From Tetrapyrgos nigripes (Eukaryota; Basidiomycota; Agaricomycetes; Agaricales; Campanellaceae), in contig JAACJM010000209.1 in NCBI GenBank assembly GCA_013368315.1, forward strand, positions 1 through 64,000: a DNA stretch of 64,000 bases, in the 5' to 3' direction. Below are positions 1 to 11,431 of the stretch, in pieces (positions within the stretch are counted from its first letter, which is position 1; every line of letters begins with the position of its first letter). Below the pieces are notes generated by a model. The model searched no databases. It was given only the letters and a program-made list of their open reading frames with translations, and was not told the DNA's origin. Made by a program: the position numbers and the translations under genes.

Positions 1-369
1 GATGTGCCCTAAATCCTCTTGAATATGTCTAGACTATTTTTTGGCTTGTAAAATGACTGACATTGCCTTTGTATACTAAAACCTAATTCATAGGATCTGC
101 CTGTCCTCTCTGGGCCACCATATTCATAAGGCGAGCTGTCTAACACAGTTAGAAAAATCTAGCAAAGACTTGCACAAAATGAGACTGCAATTTTAAAGTG
201 TATGTAATTGACTCTGTAGAAGCTAAATCAATTTGCAATGAGACATGTGGTGTGTAAAATGTACATCTCCTTGATGAATGGCCCTTCAAATGTGAGTAAC
301 TTGCTGTGAAATGAAGTGTAGTGAAGTTGATTACAGTAGCATAAGCACAGCCACACCCAAAAAGGAGAG
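1..369. other. no gene recognised
   Basis: AT-rich left edge of the window. Short open frames exist on the minus strand, but none has recognisable domains or splice structure. I see nothing I can name here. Confidence 0.4.
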
Positions 370-431
370 TCAAGCTACACTCAAGCTACACTCAAGCTAC
401 TCAAGCTCGGGTAGCTTGAGTAGTAGCTTGA
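370..431. repeat. short direct repeats ending in a hairpin
   Basis: Three tandem copies of ACTCAAGCTAC-like sequence run into an inverted repeat: CAAGCTACTCAAGCT pairs with AGCTTGAGTAGTAGCTTG across a short CGGGT loop (about 392-431). It could be the end of a small foldback element or a regulatory hairpin. No target duplication was identified. Confidence 0.5.
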
Positions 432-670
432 AAAACCAGATGCCCCTTAGCAACAGCCTGCGGCGAATGGGCGGCGAATAGGGGAGTGAAATTCATGTGG
501 CCTAAACAGCTCATTTCGTTGGCCGTCGCTTTCGGGACGAGGAAAATAAGCAAACACAGTGGCACCGCCAAAAACGCAACCCAGCAACACACGTACGTTG
601 TTGGCGGCGTCACCTGCAATAGAATTTGAACAAAACTGCATATTGGGGCAAAAACGCACAATCCATGACA

Positions 671-672
671 TA
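671..672. repeat. TA target site duplication of the mariner element (left copy; right copy 2300-2301)
   Basis: TA immediately precedes the left TIR and immediately follows the right TIR, as expected for Tc1/mariner insertion. Confidence 0.85.
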
Positions 673-1001
673 CAGTGGGTCAAAAAATTGTCCACATGTT
701 TCGCATTTTTGGAAAGATTGCCAATTTAAGCAATACTGAGTAGAGATATTGAAATGTGGTCAGTGATGGGCAGAACGCCCCTGATAAGAGCTACAATAAT
801 CTGTTTTATTTGTCCTATTTGGCTCAAAACTCATGGAGATATGATTGATTTAAAATGGTATGTCATTTGGACAATTTTTTGAGTTGCCACTTCAAAATCA
901 GTATTGTAACTATGTGATGTCTCATAGATGACATCATAAGTGGAGTTGTACAATGATGCAATGGCTACATCATAATGATATCATAGCTGCCAGCTGGACC
1001 A

Positions 1002-1009
1002 TATATAAG
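1002..1009 (+). promoter_or_regulatory. TATA box of the mariner transposase
   Basis: TATATAAG lies 34 bp upstream of the ATG at 1043. It sits inside the open frame that could start at 953, which argues that translation begins at 1043, not at the upstream ATG. Confidence 0.55.
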
Positions 1010-1042
1010 GGCATCCAGTTGTTCTATAGCCCTCATCAAATC

Positions 1043-2059
1043 ATGAGACCCATCACATCCACCCAGAAAGACAATATCCTCTCTCTCCTCCAAACTTCTG
1101 CTTCATCCAGGGAAATCTCTGCTAAAACTGGGGTATCCAAGTCAAAGATTGCTTCTCTGGCCAAAGAGATGTATCCTGACAAGGAGAACCATCAAGCAGG
1201 GCGTCCTAGAAAGCTGTCTACCACTGATGAACGTGCTGCTATCCAACAAATCAACACTGGCAAAGCTGAAAATGCTACAGAAGTGGCCAGAAACATCAAT
1301 CCCCTCCTTGACCAACCTGTCTCCACCCAAACCATTCGAAATTCCCTTCTCAGGCATGATGTGGACACATCTAAAACGAAGAAGAAGCCCAAACTCACTG
1401 CAGCTCACAGGAAGGCTCGTTTAAACTTTGCACAGAAGTACAGAAACTGGACTGTGGATGACTGGAAAAGGGTTATTTGGTCAGATGAGACTAAAATCAA
1501 TCGATATGGGTCAGATGGACAGCAGTATGTGTGGGGGAGGAAGGGTGAATCCTTGGGAGAGAGAAATGTGGTGGAAACAGTCAAATTTGGAGGAGGAAAT
1601 ATCATGGTGTGGGGATGTATGGGGTGGGAAGGAGTTGGAAACATGGCAGAGGTGGAGGGCAGGATGAATGCAGAGCAGTATGTGGACATTTTGGAGAACA
1701 ACCTTCTGGAGAGCATGGATATTTTGGGTGTTGATCCAGAGGTGGCCATTTTTCAGCAAGACAATGATCCTAAACACAAGTCAAAACTGGCCACCAAGTG
1801 GTTTGAAGACAACAACATCCATTGCATGAGCTGGCCTGCTCAATCTCCTGACCTGAACCCCATTGAACACCTCTGGACAACCCTCAAACACAAGCTCAAT
1901 GGATATGACACAGCACCCTCTGGAGTTTGGGAAATATGGGACAGAGCAGCTGAAAAGTGGGATGAAATCACAGAAGAAGATTGTCAGAAATTGATCAGGA
2001 GCATGCCTAGAAGGATTGAGGCTGTGTTGAAGGCCAAAGGAGGGCATACCAAGTACTGA
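1043..2059 (+). CDS. Tc1/mariner DD34E transposase
   Basis: Cut-and-paste transposase of about 338 aa, normal for the family. The N-terminus holds paired helix-turn-helix DNA-binding segments (ITSTQKDNILSLLQ..., then GRPRK, an AT-hook-like linker). The catalytic domain has D in WSDETKINRYG, D in FQQDNDPKHKS and E in SPDLNPIEHLW. I count 34 residues between the second D and the E, so it is DD34E, i.e. Tc1-like. There is no in-frame stop and no intron. The frame is also open from an upstream ATG at 953, but those 30 residues cover a TATA box and have no family character, so I prefer 1043. The gene lies alone between its TIRs. It could still be active. Confidence 0.9.
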   Translation: MRPITSTQKDNILSLLQTSASSREISAKTGVSKSKIASLAKEMYPDKENHQAGRPRKLSTTDERAAIQQINTGKAENATEVARNINPLLDQPVSTQTIRNSLLRHDVDTSKTKKKPKLTAAHRKARLNFAQKYRNWTVDDWKRVIWSDETKINRYGSDGQQYVWGRKGESLGERNVVETVKFGGGNIMVWGCMGWEGVGNMAEVEGRMNAEQYVDILENNLLESMDILGVDPEVAIFQQDNDPKHKSKLATKWFEDNNIHCMSWPAQSPDLNPIEHLWTTLKHKLNGYDTAPSGVWEIWDRAAEKWDEITEEDCQKLIRSMPRRIEAVLKAKGGHTKY

Positions 2060-2357
2060 GCTAGCACTTTCTGTATTTTCACTTGCATGTCAAAAAATTG
2101 TCCAAATGACATACCATTTTAAATCAGTCATATCTCCATGAGTCTTAAGCCAAATAAGACAAAACAGACAGAATATTGTAGCGTTTATCAAGGGCTTTCT
2201 GCCCATTACTGACCACATTTTAATATCTCTACTCAGTATTGCTTAAATTGGCAATCTTTCCAAAAATGCGAAACATGTGGACAATTTTTTGACCCACTGT
2301 AACACGTTCAATCACCATTGCCTCTCCCCTACGACAAAGGCAGGCGGACCTTCCTTT

Positions 2358-2831
2358 TTACTCGTCATTAAATAATGTTTCATTTTCAACCCATTGCCAA
2401 AACCATTGAACTGGATCAAGCCATTTCTCTGCCAGTGGAAAGAGGACGTCGACAAAGCAGGGCGCTGGTGCTGGAATCATACATACGGTCGTCATGCTGA
2501 AGAACTCGAAGTGGATAATTAGTAAAGCTCGACCGTCATTGTCGCCGAGGTTTACTACTCCACAAACTTGAAAAAATGCGTCGAGAGACAGGAACCAATG
2601 ACGAAGCGATATCCGCCCGGAAGTGACTAGTAGATGTAAAAAAGAGCTTAATCTGACCTTTTGCGTCAGCGAGGTCAAAAAGAGATAGTACTTGTGGGAC
2701 CTTGTACAGGCCTTGTAGCACAAAATCTCGAGTCTCGACGCGTTGTCGCAACATTCCACCTGGGCCTCTCGCTCCCCACTTCTTCTTAGCCCAGCACTTC
2801 GCATCTGCAAGTCAAACAGTCCTGCCCTCAA
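2358..2831 (-). CDS. hypothetical ORF of 157 aa next to the mariner element
   Basis: A 157-codon minus-strand frame whose 3' end lies 59 bp from the mariner right end. The C-terminal half reads plausibly (LGDNDGRALLIIHFEFF, then PVQWFWQWVENETLF). A second frame at 2536-2754 also looks coding (GLYKVPQVLSLFDLADAKG), so the real gene may be two exons joined by an intron. I recognise no family. It may be a gene fragment. Confidence 0.3.
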   Translation of the reverse strand: MRAGLFDLQMRSAGLRRSGEREAQVECCDNASRLEILCYKACTRSHKYYLFLTSLTQKVRLSSFLHLLVTSGRISLRHWFLSLDAFFQVCGVVNLGDNDGRALLIIHFEFFSMTTVCMIPAPAPCFVDVLFPLAEKWLDPVQWFWQWVENETLFNDE

Positions 2832-3591
2832 TCGCGGTCACATGGGTCGTTGTTGAAATATTTCAACGTCACGGACTCCAGTTCTTCTGGTTCAACTTCA
2901 ACCACACCTTCCTCGCAACTGCGGGTGCCAGCAGCCAATATCCCGCCTCTATCCCACTTTCCTCAAGTCCTCGTTCTGGTATCCGAGAAGCGCTAACGTG
3001 ATATAGGCACATTGGCAGTTAAGTTTTGTCGTGTCTTAACATGTATCGATAGTCTGCCTAGGGAAGACTTACATATACGCACACGACGAGTGTCAAGCGT
3101 ATATCGTCAATCTGGCTGCGTGATCTGAGACTAGGGAAGACTACCAGATCCTCATTTTGCGTCCTTCAAATTTCATTCTTCCGCTGACTACTGGCTGCTC
3201 ATACAAGGTTTTGATGTCGGTGGAATACTTTTGCAAGGTGGTAAGTAACCGGTAGATATCAAACAATGATACAGTAGTGCAATGTATACACCCAGTAGTA
3301 GCTAATAAATGTTTTCTTCATTATTATGCTATCTACCAGACCGTATATATCATAAATTCTCTCTCTGAGCTCACCCTTCAGGCATTACATGGCAGTCTGA
3401 ATGAGGTCTCTACAACATTCTGGTCGATATTCTATGGATAGGGCTCTCGGTTGAGCGTTTTGAATTCCAGCGGCAGCATGTCACACAGAGCTCGTCGGAA
3501 TGTCGATGTCGTCGCGCGAGCGCCATTGAAACCTCAAATTGAGCTCGTTGCACATCAGGTTTCGGTCACTGTGTATAACATTTCCAATACC
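2832..3591. other. intergenic, nothing recognised
   Basis: No conserved frame or repeat was seen between the hypothetical ORF and the 3' end of the GMC oxidoreductase gene. Confidence 0.4.
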
Positions 3592-6535
3592 CTACTCAAG
3601 CTTAAGTCCTAAATCTTCTGCAATAAGAACCGCCACTTTCTCCCCGATAGTCAAGGCTGTACTGTAGGTATTCGCACCGACGTTGCCTGGAGCGATTGAA
3701 ATCTGGAATAAATATCGTGAGTTTACAGAGGCAGAATGGTCAATCCGGCTTTTAAACTCACATCTCCCACTTTCAGATTCGTAACGCCATATACGTTGAG
3801 TCTGGAGTCGACAACTGCAAATAGTTATAAAGGCTACATAAGCTATCTTCGTAGTAATAAGAAAGCTGAAATGGCCCACCTCCTCCCTTGCTACGAGGTT
3901 TCATCGCGCAGGTACCCAACTAAATCCTCGTAAGTATTAGTTTCACGCCAGTCACTATCAACTCACCGAATGCCATGCAGTTTGAACTGTAAAATACTCG
4001 ATGGTCAGTCTCAAGCTTCATAATCTTCAGCAAACCACCCACCAAATCTCCTATTAAAGTCTTCCAATAGTTTCTCATCCTCCTTGGTGTAATCAATGAT
4101 AGGCGCGTCCAAAGCAACAGGACCGTCTTGGCCTTCCTTACAAAACGCAGAGCTGGTAGAAGGGAAATTGGGATGACCAGGAAGATATTCGCCGCGGTAT
4201 GAACTCATTCTTCGAGCGATTTCTCTAGCTTTTTTGTATCCCCAGCGAAGAGTAGCTATGTCTGCTTGGCTGATTGTGAAACGTGGATTTGAATTGAAGT
4301 GAATAAGCTTTCAAATAAATGCGAAGACACAGACTCACTCCGACAAGAATCCAGGATCGAAATCATGAGGAACATTAGGGTCGGTTGCAGATGTGATATG
4401 GACACTGCCGGTGGAGACTGGGTATTGCTACGTATTACGGGGTAATATAAGTGAGATGCTCATTGCCGCGAAAGACACGAGATGAATACTTACCGTGTAG
4501 TATCCAACGCTGTAGTATTTACGAGGAGGCGCGACTGTGATGTCTCCTAGGAAGCTATGAACAATGTTCAATTTTTAATGCGAAATCCACGTCATGACGA
4601 ATGATATCCCGAGGTCCAATGGCCAAACCCACTCACCAAGAACAAGCCCCTACCCAGATGACCGGTTTATCAGGCGCGTTCTCGAAGTAGGTCTTCCATC
4701 GATGTTCGAATTCCGGGCCCAATTCCTTCAGATCCTCAGCGGTTGGTCGCATCTTTATCCCAGCGTCCATACCGCTAGAAGGCAAAAGCAAAGCATTTAG
4801 TAAAGGTGTACTGGCGTTGAGTCTCCTCTGCTGCTTACTTATGGGCAATCAGACCTTTTCCTTTTGACCATTCTTTCAGCCATTCTGTACGAATGCAGAT
4901 GTGGGATGTTGTCAGGAAGTACTAGAGATAAGTCGCGTAAGTACTCACTCTCCTCTTCAGCCTTCTCGCCTCTGAAAAGTGCATCAAGGGTCTCTGCATC
5001 TTCTGAGGCTTGATACGGGATGAAACAGACGTTATGATCTGTGGTCATACGAAATCAATACGAAATGAATAGTAAGTACTGCTCATCAGAAATCCTAAAT
5101 TTGAACCGACCCTGATAATTCTCGCCAACTCCTGACAAATCCACTTTTACAGGTACTCCGTTTTTCTCCAAGATATCCTTTCGTCCGATTCCAGACCTAT
5201 ATTGATGATGGAGTGATTTTCCGTAAATGTTCCGTAAGTGATGAGATTCGGGAACACATAGTACCTTTCCAAGATGGTTGGAGAACCGAACGCTCCTGCT
5301 GATACTACGACAAGCTTCGAAGCGTGAACGGTCTTGACGGTCTGGTCTGCATCGGGCTTGAGAACCGTGTCATTGACATATTCTAGCCCAACCGCCTTAT
5401 CGCCTCTAGGAAAGGCGAGGAAGATTCATTAAACTGTACGTATTCAGACTACTCACTCGAAGATCACGCGTTTCACTTTTTGTCCAGTAAGAATAACCAG
5501 ATTCTTGTTGTCCTCCTTATTGTAGATGAAGTGATGGGGTACATCGGAACGTCTGCCAGTCTCTGCATCGATCCACCTAGGCATCCAGGCAAGAGCCGAG
5601 TTCAGATTGTAAGTACAATTTAATCGATTGACGATTTCACAGAGCTTACTTTTGCCATGGCTATCACGAAGACGGATCCAAGGGAGGCCCGTAAATATCA
5701 GCGACACCTAAACCATGGGATAAAGAATCACTTACACCGTAGCCATTGCACTTGTATAGCCCATTAACATCGTCAATCGGTCCGCGGTCCTTGTCGATGG
5801 CAAGGGCGACGTCCAAGAATTGGCTCCCTACGTTTGTGAATGCACCACCCATGGAAACTTTAAGCGGGCCAGAGTATCCATGAGTAGGTTCCCCAGGCTT
5901 TACTTGGTAAGTCTCGGTCTGTGAGAATGAACTCGGTGAATGTAGATTAGGGTGACGATAAGATTGGTCACACCTTCTTCATCAAAGGAAGGAGATATTT
6001 TGATCCCCAACCTAGATTCTCATGGACGGTCTCCCAGTCATCATAGTCCGATGCAGCGCCTCGTGTGTACATCGTGACTGTCCAAGGTATCAGTGCGAGT
6101 CAGGCAAAAAAATCCAGGACCACGTACAATTCACAGATGAACCACCCCCAAGGCATCTTCCAGACGGAGTAACCAACGAACGACCCTCAATCTTGTCCGA
6201 AGGCTTCCCGACGTTAAAAGTGACGGTTTTGCTGGTTGGCGCAAGGTGACTGAAATACCGTGCGGGTTGGATATGTGCGTCTACATTCTTGGTATGCTCT
6301 CCTGCTTCGATGATCTAAACCCATGACTTGTCAGCTCTTCACAAAGATGGGATAGAATCAATACTATGCACCAGGATACGCAAGGATGGATTCGCAGCAG
6401 CTAGTCGTCCTGCTGCTAAACACGCTGCTGCTCCACCTTGAAGAGAGGAAAATTTCAGCGAGATTTCTGAGAAATGTTGACAAGAAGGATGGACTAGGAC
6501 GTACCACCTGCGAAGAGGATGTCGTAGACACTCAT
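3592..6535 (-). CDS. GMC oxidoreductase, alcohol/methanol-oxidase type (multi-exon)
   Basis: Flavin (FAD) enzyme oxidising an alcohol with O2 and releasing H2O2. Start ATG is at 6535; first exon MSVYDILFAGG, then an intron, then the dinucleotide-binding continuation GAAACLAAGRLAAANPS. Next come QPARYFSHLAP, the GMC signature GRCLGGGSSVNFMMYTRGA with DYDDWE, and near the C-terminus WHSLGTCAMKPRS, which contains the catalytic His. A 47-bp intron (gtgagt...gatttag) falls inside WHS/LGTCAM. The gene ends with SIAPGNVGANTYSTAL, which supplies the second active-site residue (Asn), and GEKVAVLIAEDLGLKLE. About a dozen exons separated by ~50-bp introns. This order and spacing fit the AOX-like branch more than aryl-alcohol or glucose oxidases. 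No frame break was seen. Exact exon limits were not all resolved. Confidence 0.88.
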
Positions 6536-6868
6536 GGTGGTTCTCTCGATGATTACGAGGTTACGAAACCCTTTAAGGCCGAGTGTTAAACTATGTCGAC
6601 CTTCGCAACTTGGCCACGGGTTCTGTGCGTCGCACGCCACTTGTCTGGGTGTTTTGCTTTCACCGACAACCGGAAGCGGCCTTTGCCGAAGGCCAACCGA
6701 TGGCACGGTAAACACCGACCGAAACTGTACAGTTGACGTCAGTAACGCGTGTTTTGGCGCCTGTTTCCTTGACCCTAGCCTACTTACTGAGTCTTACTCA
6801 TCATTTTCTCGGTCTTAGGTCTCTACAAATACTTTTCTCGCGTCCATAAGCGTGTATCGACTCCCTCT
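6536..6868. promoter_or_regulatory. upstream region of the GMC oxidoreductase gene
   Basis: Presumed promoter of the minus-strand GMC gene, possibly shared with whatever is transcribed rightwards from about 6.87 kb. No clear TATA box or repeat was identified. Confidence 0.3.
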
Positions 6869-7649
6869 TTGATCGTAGATCTTCCGCGTCCATGGAGGCA
6901 TCATCTCACCAGAACTCAACACTCAAGACAACGTCCTCTATACAACAAGTCTGGGGGAAAGGATGATGAGACGGCAATCGTAGCCGCGGATCAGGCTGCA
7001 AGGAGACTGTTGATCAAGAATAAGATTCTGGTGCAGAATTTTCCATGCTTCATGCGTTTATTCTATTTTATCCTCTTTTCTTTCTTTCTTTTTACTTCAT
7101 CCACTGCTAACTGGCGCTTGAAAAACAGTAGAGAAGAATCCGAACCAGCTACAGAACTCATCGATACGACGGCATCAGCTGGTCCTTCAGCTGTCAGTGC
7201 TCGTAGTATTGGACTTGATGTTCTTGGTGTATAGGGTAATCAGATGGGTACGCATATCAGGAATTTCGATGATGCGTACGTCCTCTTTCTCTACCCTCTT
7301 TTCTCATCCTCCAATTATACTCGCTTTCCCCATCCGTCGACATAATGAATGAACATTTCCCCGAATTCCGTCCTTCCTCCCATCTTCCCCTGGTGACCCC
7401 TCCACATCGGGTTTTGCTACCTCCAGCGCAACAACATCCATTTACCGAGCAGTTTCATGCACCTTGCTAGTCGGCGATTTGGGTATGCTGGTGACGAAGG
7501 CGGAGGTAGAGGAGTTGTATACAGAGAGGTCGATTGGGAAAGACGTTGGAAGACAATGGAGACAATGGTGGGGTTGTGGAGAAATTGGCAGAGAGAATCG
7601 ACAGGGGCAGGAAGGCGACGGGGAGGCCGCAAGTTTTGAAGAGGTTTGA
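6869..7649 (+). other. region with coding character, no gene model possible
   Basis: Several short plus-strand frames look like exons: GGKDDETAIVAADQAARRLLIKNKILVQ (about 6950-7040; KDDETAIVAADQAARRLL is the core), then REESEPATELIDTTASAGPS, then GNQMGTHIRNFDDA (about 7231), then VGDLGMLVTKAEVEELYTER (about 7470-7530). A T/C-rich stretch at 7060-7110 may be an intron. I do not recognise the family, and the frames do not join cleanly. It may be a small real gene or a relic. Confidence 0.3.
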
Positions 7650-9524
7650 TACGACTTAGCTGTACTAATTTGTATTGGGGTTTGATGGTGCGTCTCGACT
7701 CTCGGATATCCTGACTATACAGCCATGTTCCACCCCTAACCCTGTTATGAGGTGTAATGTCCTGTTCCTATGCACTCCCAGTGACTAGTTCGCTTTCACA
7801 TACGTTCAGCTTCGCGTATTTAACACGTCTTTTTCTCTTGCATCTTCGTTCTTGTAACGCTACCCAGACCACATTTTATGTTCAGTGAGTGTTATCAAAA
7901 AGTTATCTAAGCTCGGGCCTCGTAATTTGCCATACGAAGCAGTGGTACCTTTTCCCGGTGTCTAGCGGAGTCAAGCGCCATTTAGGTAAAAGGTTCGTAC
8001 TCAATGGGCTTTGACGCCTAAAATGATTATATCAATGCTACAGAACAAACTGTTTAGGAGCAGAATGACCTCCAGTCTTCCTGATCCCGTAAAGGAAAGA
8101 AACATGCCAGGTACTTACTCCTATTTGGAGTTTTTACAACGAGACAGAAAGCTGATCGCCGTCGGAGGTACCCTACGGGGTTCACGAAGTCTTATCACGA
8201 CAGGATGCCCAATTCTCTGGCTTGCTCTCGCAGACCATACCTAAGTAACGAGCGCGAGCGAGCCTGGTAATTAACTTTGGGGTATCGGGATCACATTGGT
8301 GAGCACTTAAGGGAAAATCACTATTGAAGTCTGAATACCCAACAGTATGGTAGATGCTTCCTGATCTTCCAGAACCGATTGAATAGTTAATCCACCCATG
8401 CAGCCTGGTCCTATTGCTTTACACTGGCGGCTCGCCCTCCGATGGCTCAAGAGCAAAACCGTCGGACGCCATCAGCTCTGGCATGACAAACGCGTATGAT
8501 GATTTTCAGTTCTTCAAAGGCACTAATCACTGAACCTCGTTGCTAAATTAGTGTTGACGCAAACCTTGCTGGCATCTGCAAGCTTTCAGAGCGAGTATCT
8601 CTGTCCCTAAGGTAGATAGATATATACACGTCAAGTGCATCCTTCAGGACCCGGCGGGGTGGCGTTGGGTAGTCACCTAATCATTGATATGGTGTTACAA
8701 GGGCGAGGCCGTCCCCCTACGCGCAGCCGGTTGTAAAGACTTTCCGAGCCGAATCACGCACTTACACAGAAGGCGGCAGGGCATTCGTTCTGTCGTCGCC
8801 TAACCATATGTGCCTTGGGTCTTGAATGGAACCATGTGGATGACTTGCAAAGAGCTGCGGCTTTTGTTGACGTTAGAAGACTTAGTGTCGACCCCGACTC
8901 CCTTCACCTCGTTTGAGTTTGACATGAGTTTGACAGGTCTTGGACACTCTGCGTCTTGAAAACTGGCAACTGACAAGGTTTTCCGAGTCTAACTACAAAT
9001 AACAATGTACATTTGCCCATTTGAATCCTCAAATCAGAAAGTGGAGAAGGAATGTATCTGAGTCTGTCTTTTTTTAAAGTGTTTACTCCAAGTTTACTCA
9101 GTCACGATCTAGATTCCGAGAGCATCGTATGCCAATGTAATTATGATCTCCTCTTCGCCACAGTGCTGGGTAGATTTAATTTGGGGCAACCTATCTCCAG
9201 GTTTTCTCATGGTTTCGACGCGCCCGAGGTTAAATTTTCTGTATGCCATGGTAGGACTGTTCCGTGGTTTCCTTCTCTCTTACAATTGGTTGACAAGGGT
9301 GGCTTCAAGTTTGCTTCAAATCGAGAATGGTTACGGTCAAATTGGGACTAGCATCAGGATCTAACACATCGCCTAGTCATATTTGGACACCGCAGGCAGT
9401 GGTGTGGCTCCTAAATGACGAAGGCTACAAGTTCCCATCAAGTATTCATACTATATATTCTGAATAAAAGAAGCCCCATGAAGCCTCCGAGGCCTGCTCT
9501 GTTTCCCTTTCCGATTTCATCAAA
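7650..9524. other. intergenic, one dispersed repeat copy
   Basis: No gene recognised. A repeat copy at about 7918-7960 (GCCTCGTAATTTGCCATACG...) recurs at about 51507-51550 in a CpG-poor version. Short frames at 8011-8244 and 9052-9364 have no domain character. Confidence 0.4.
7918..7962. repeat. dispersed repeat copy (partner at 51507-51550)
   Basis: GCCTCGTAATTTGCCATACG followed by AAGCAGTGGTACC, matched near 51507 by GCCTCATAATTTGCCATGCG and AAGCAGTGGCCCC. The differences include CG to CA. Confidence 0.6.
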
Positions 9525-11431
9525 ATGCTTGGTCCTGCAGAAATCGCGTCAGTGCTCAAAGTTTCTGAGTGCCACCATCGCTAACTTGAACATCTTCATT
9601 GTAGTCATGGGCCTTTCCTCGCTGGCACGTTTGTTAGCATTCTCCTCTATGGTATTTTGATCACTCAGGTGTACGTGGATTCCTAGAAAACACCTTGACA
9701 CCCCAATGCTTACCGATAAGCAGATATATATACTGGAACAGGTATCAGCAAAAGTGAGTCTTTCGTGTTCTTGGATGGTAATGTTAGTTCTGACGCTCTG
9801 ACTTTAGAGATCGCTGGTTCATCAAAGCTTTCGTAATTCCGGACTCTTCTTGTAATCCTAACGGACATCATTAACAATCGTTCTGGCAGGTCGCCTTTGT
9901 TTTTACTGCTGACACAGCGCAAACGATCTTCGCGATGATGTATATTTATATCTCACTAGTCAAACATTTCGGTATGCTCGTACTTCTTGAATTGGAAGCG
10001 CCCTACCAACACTGACTATGTGCCGTGTACAGACGATGTAACATATCTGGAAACAGCGAGAACCTGGTTATTTTCAACAGGTATCTTGTACAACCATCAC
10101 ATGCCAGTCGGATGCTCATTCTTTCTATCTTGAATTACAGAGCCTGCTCTAACCGTCGGTGGCTTTCTCCTTGGAACCTTGAATTGGGACTGAAGTCGCA
10201 GTATACAGGGTATAATTGGTGCCGCGATCCAAGCATTCTACGCCTGGAGAGTAAAAGTCCTCACTGAAAGCTGGATATTGGTGGCTATCATCCTGGTCTG
10301 TTCCGCAGCAACTTTCTGTGAGTGATTAGTCTCTCCTTTACTCGAACTTCTCTAATTGGACACCGCAGTAATGAGCATTGCTACCGCCATTGCTTGCAAT
10401 ATCGTTAAAGTATTCGTGAATTTCCAGAAATTTCAGGTGGTTGTCATTATCTGTAAGTCTATTAGTCGATGCCCATCATGATTGCCGTTAGAGAACACAG
10501 AAAGCTTATTGATGCGCTATGTTCTCGTAGGGCTGGTCTCCGCTACAGTGGCAGATGTCATCATAACGGGTACACTGGTCACCCATCTCGTAGGCTCAGT
10601 TTCTTGACCTCGGGCTGGATCTCTATGCTAAATGCTTGACTGTGTGACTTTATTAGAGGCGCCATCGAACTGGGTTCAAGAACACTGACAGTCATATCGA
10701 CCGTATCATTCGATGTAAGTTGATTTTATACATCGCCATGATGTGAAGTTGACTGAGTCACCTCGTCTCAGTATCGATTCAGACAGGTAAATTCAATATA
10801 TGTTCCTCGAGAAACAAACAGGCTGATAAAGAGTAATAGGTCTCGTAACATCTGTGTGGGCGTAAGATGATTTTTCAATTCTTGATTGCTGTCGGCTACT
10901 CACACACAAATGAAGTCTTGTAGATCTGCTGGTCTATCTACTAAACCCAACTGGACTGTAAGTCTTTAGACTGCATTTACCACTCAGTACTCACTGGATT
11001 TCTCTCAAGGCATATCCTCTTCAACCTTGTTTTGGCTAGATTATATACGAATTCACTACTTTCTTCTTTGAATTCGCGAGGAGGGTGGAAGTTCGATGAA
11101 AGCAATGAGACACAGGAAAGAATCCAGACAGTAAGTAACTTTCGAGTTTTCCCCAACTGCTGATTTTTATTTCTTTTTCCCTTCTTTCAGAGCAGACTCG
11201 GAATGGATCGTGATCGAAGCAGAGGCCAGGTATTAAGTCCAATCTTCTTCCCTTGGACTGTTTCTGAACCTCAAAAATTCACAGGTCATCATACATGTCG
11301 AAGAGCACGAGTTGACACGGACAGATAGGCCCAGAAAAACCGAAGACGCCATCACATTGCAAGATGGAGGAGAACACAACTGGCATGTTGATGAAAAGGA
11401 AAGTCAAGCAGATGCATTCAATGCGGTCTAG
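9525..11431 (+). CDS. DUF6534-family multi-pass membrane protein (about 14 exons)
   Basis: A basidiomycete-expanded family of unknown function with about seven membrane helices. Start MLGPAEIA at 9525; the first intron (gtcagtgc...ttgtag) joins IA to HGPFLAGTFVSILLYGIL. Then come VYIYWNRYQQK, KDRWFIKAFVAFVFTADTAQ, and the conserved C-terminal block SATVADVIITGTLVTHL / RRHRTGFKNTDSHIDRIIR / SIQTGLVTSVWALVDLLVYL / LNPTGLHILFNLVLARLYTN / SLLSSLNSR. The charged tail (HVEEHELTRTDRPRKTED) ends at the TAG at 11429-11431. I could follow the reading frame across nearly every ~50-bp GT-AG intron, including one gtcggt donor and one gaag acceptor, so the gene looks intact. The substrate or role is unknown. 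Confidence 0.85.

Larger units (their letters stand above)
673..2299 (+). mobile_element. Tc1/mariner transposon, apparently complete
   Basis: A 1627-bp element flanked by the target dinucleotide TA at 671-672 and 2300-2301. Long terminal inverted repeats of about 215 bp (673-889 and about 2085-2299) begin CAGTGGGTCAAAAAATTG. Each TIR carries the outer motif TCAAAAAATTGTCC and, at its inner edge, the same motif inverted, so there are two candidate transposase-binding sites per end, comparable to IR/DR-type Tc1 elements. The TIRs differ at scattered positions. One uninterrupted transposase ORF lies between them. Confidence 0.93.

Noticed and set aside
953..1042. Upstream ATG as transposase start
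   Set aside because: The extra 30 codons contain a TATA box and lack family similarity; the ATG at 1043 is better.
7918..7962. AAGCAGTGGTA resembling a cDNA template-switch adaptor
   Set aside because: It is part of a longer repeat with a diverged genomic partner at 51507, so adaptor contamination is unlikely.
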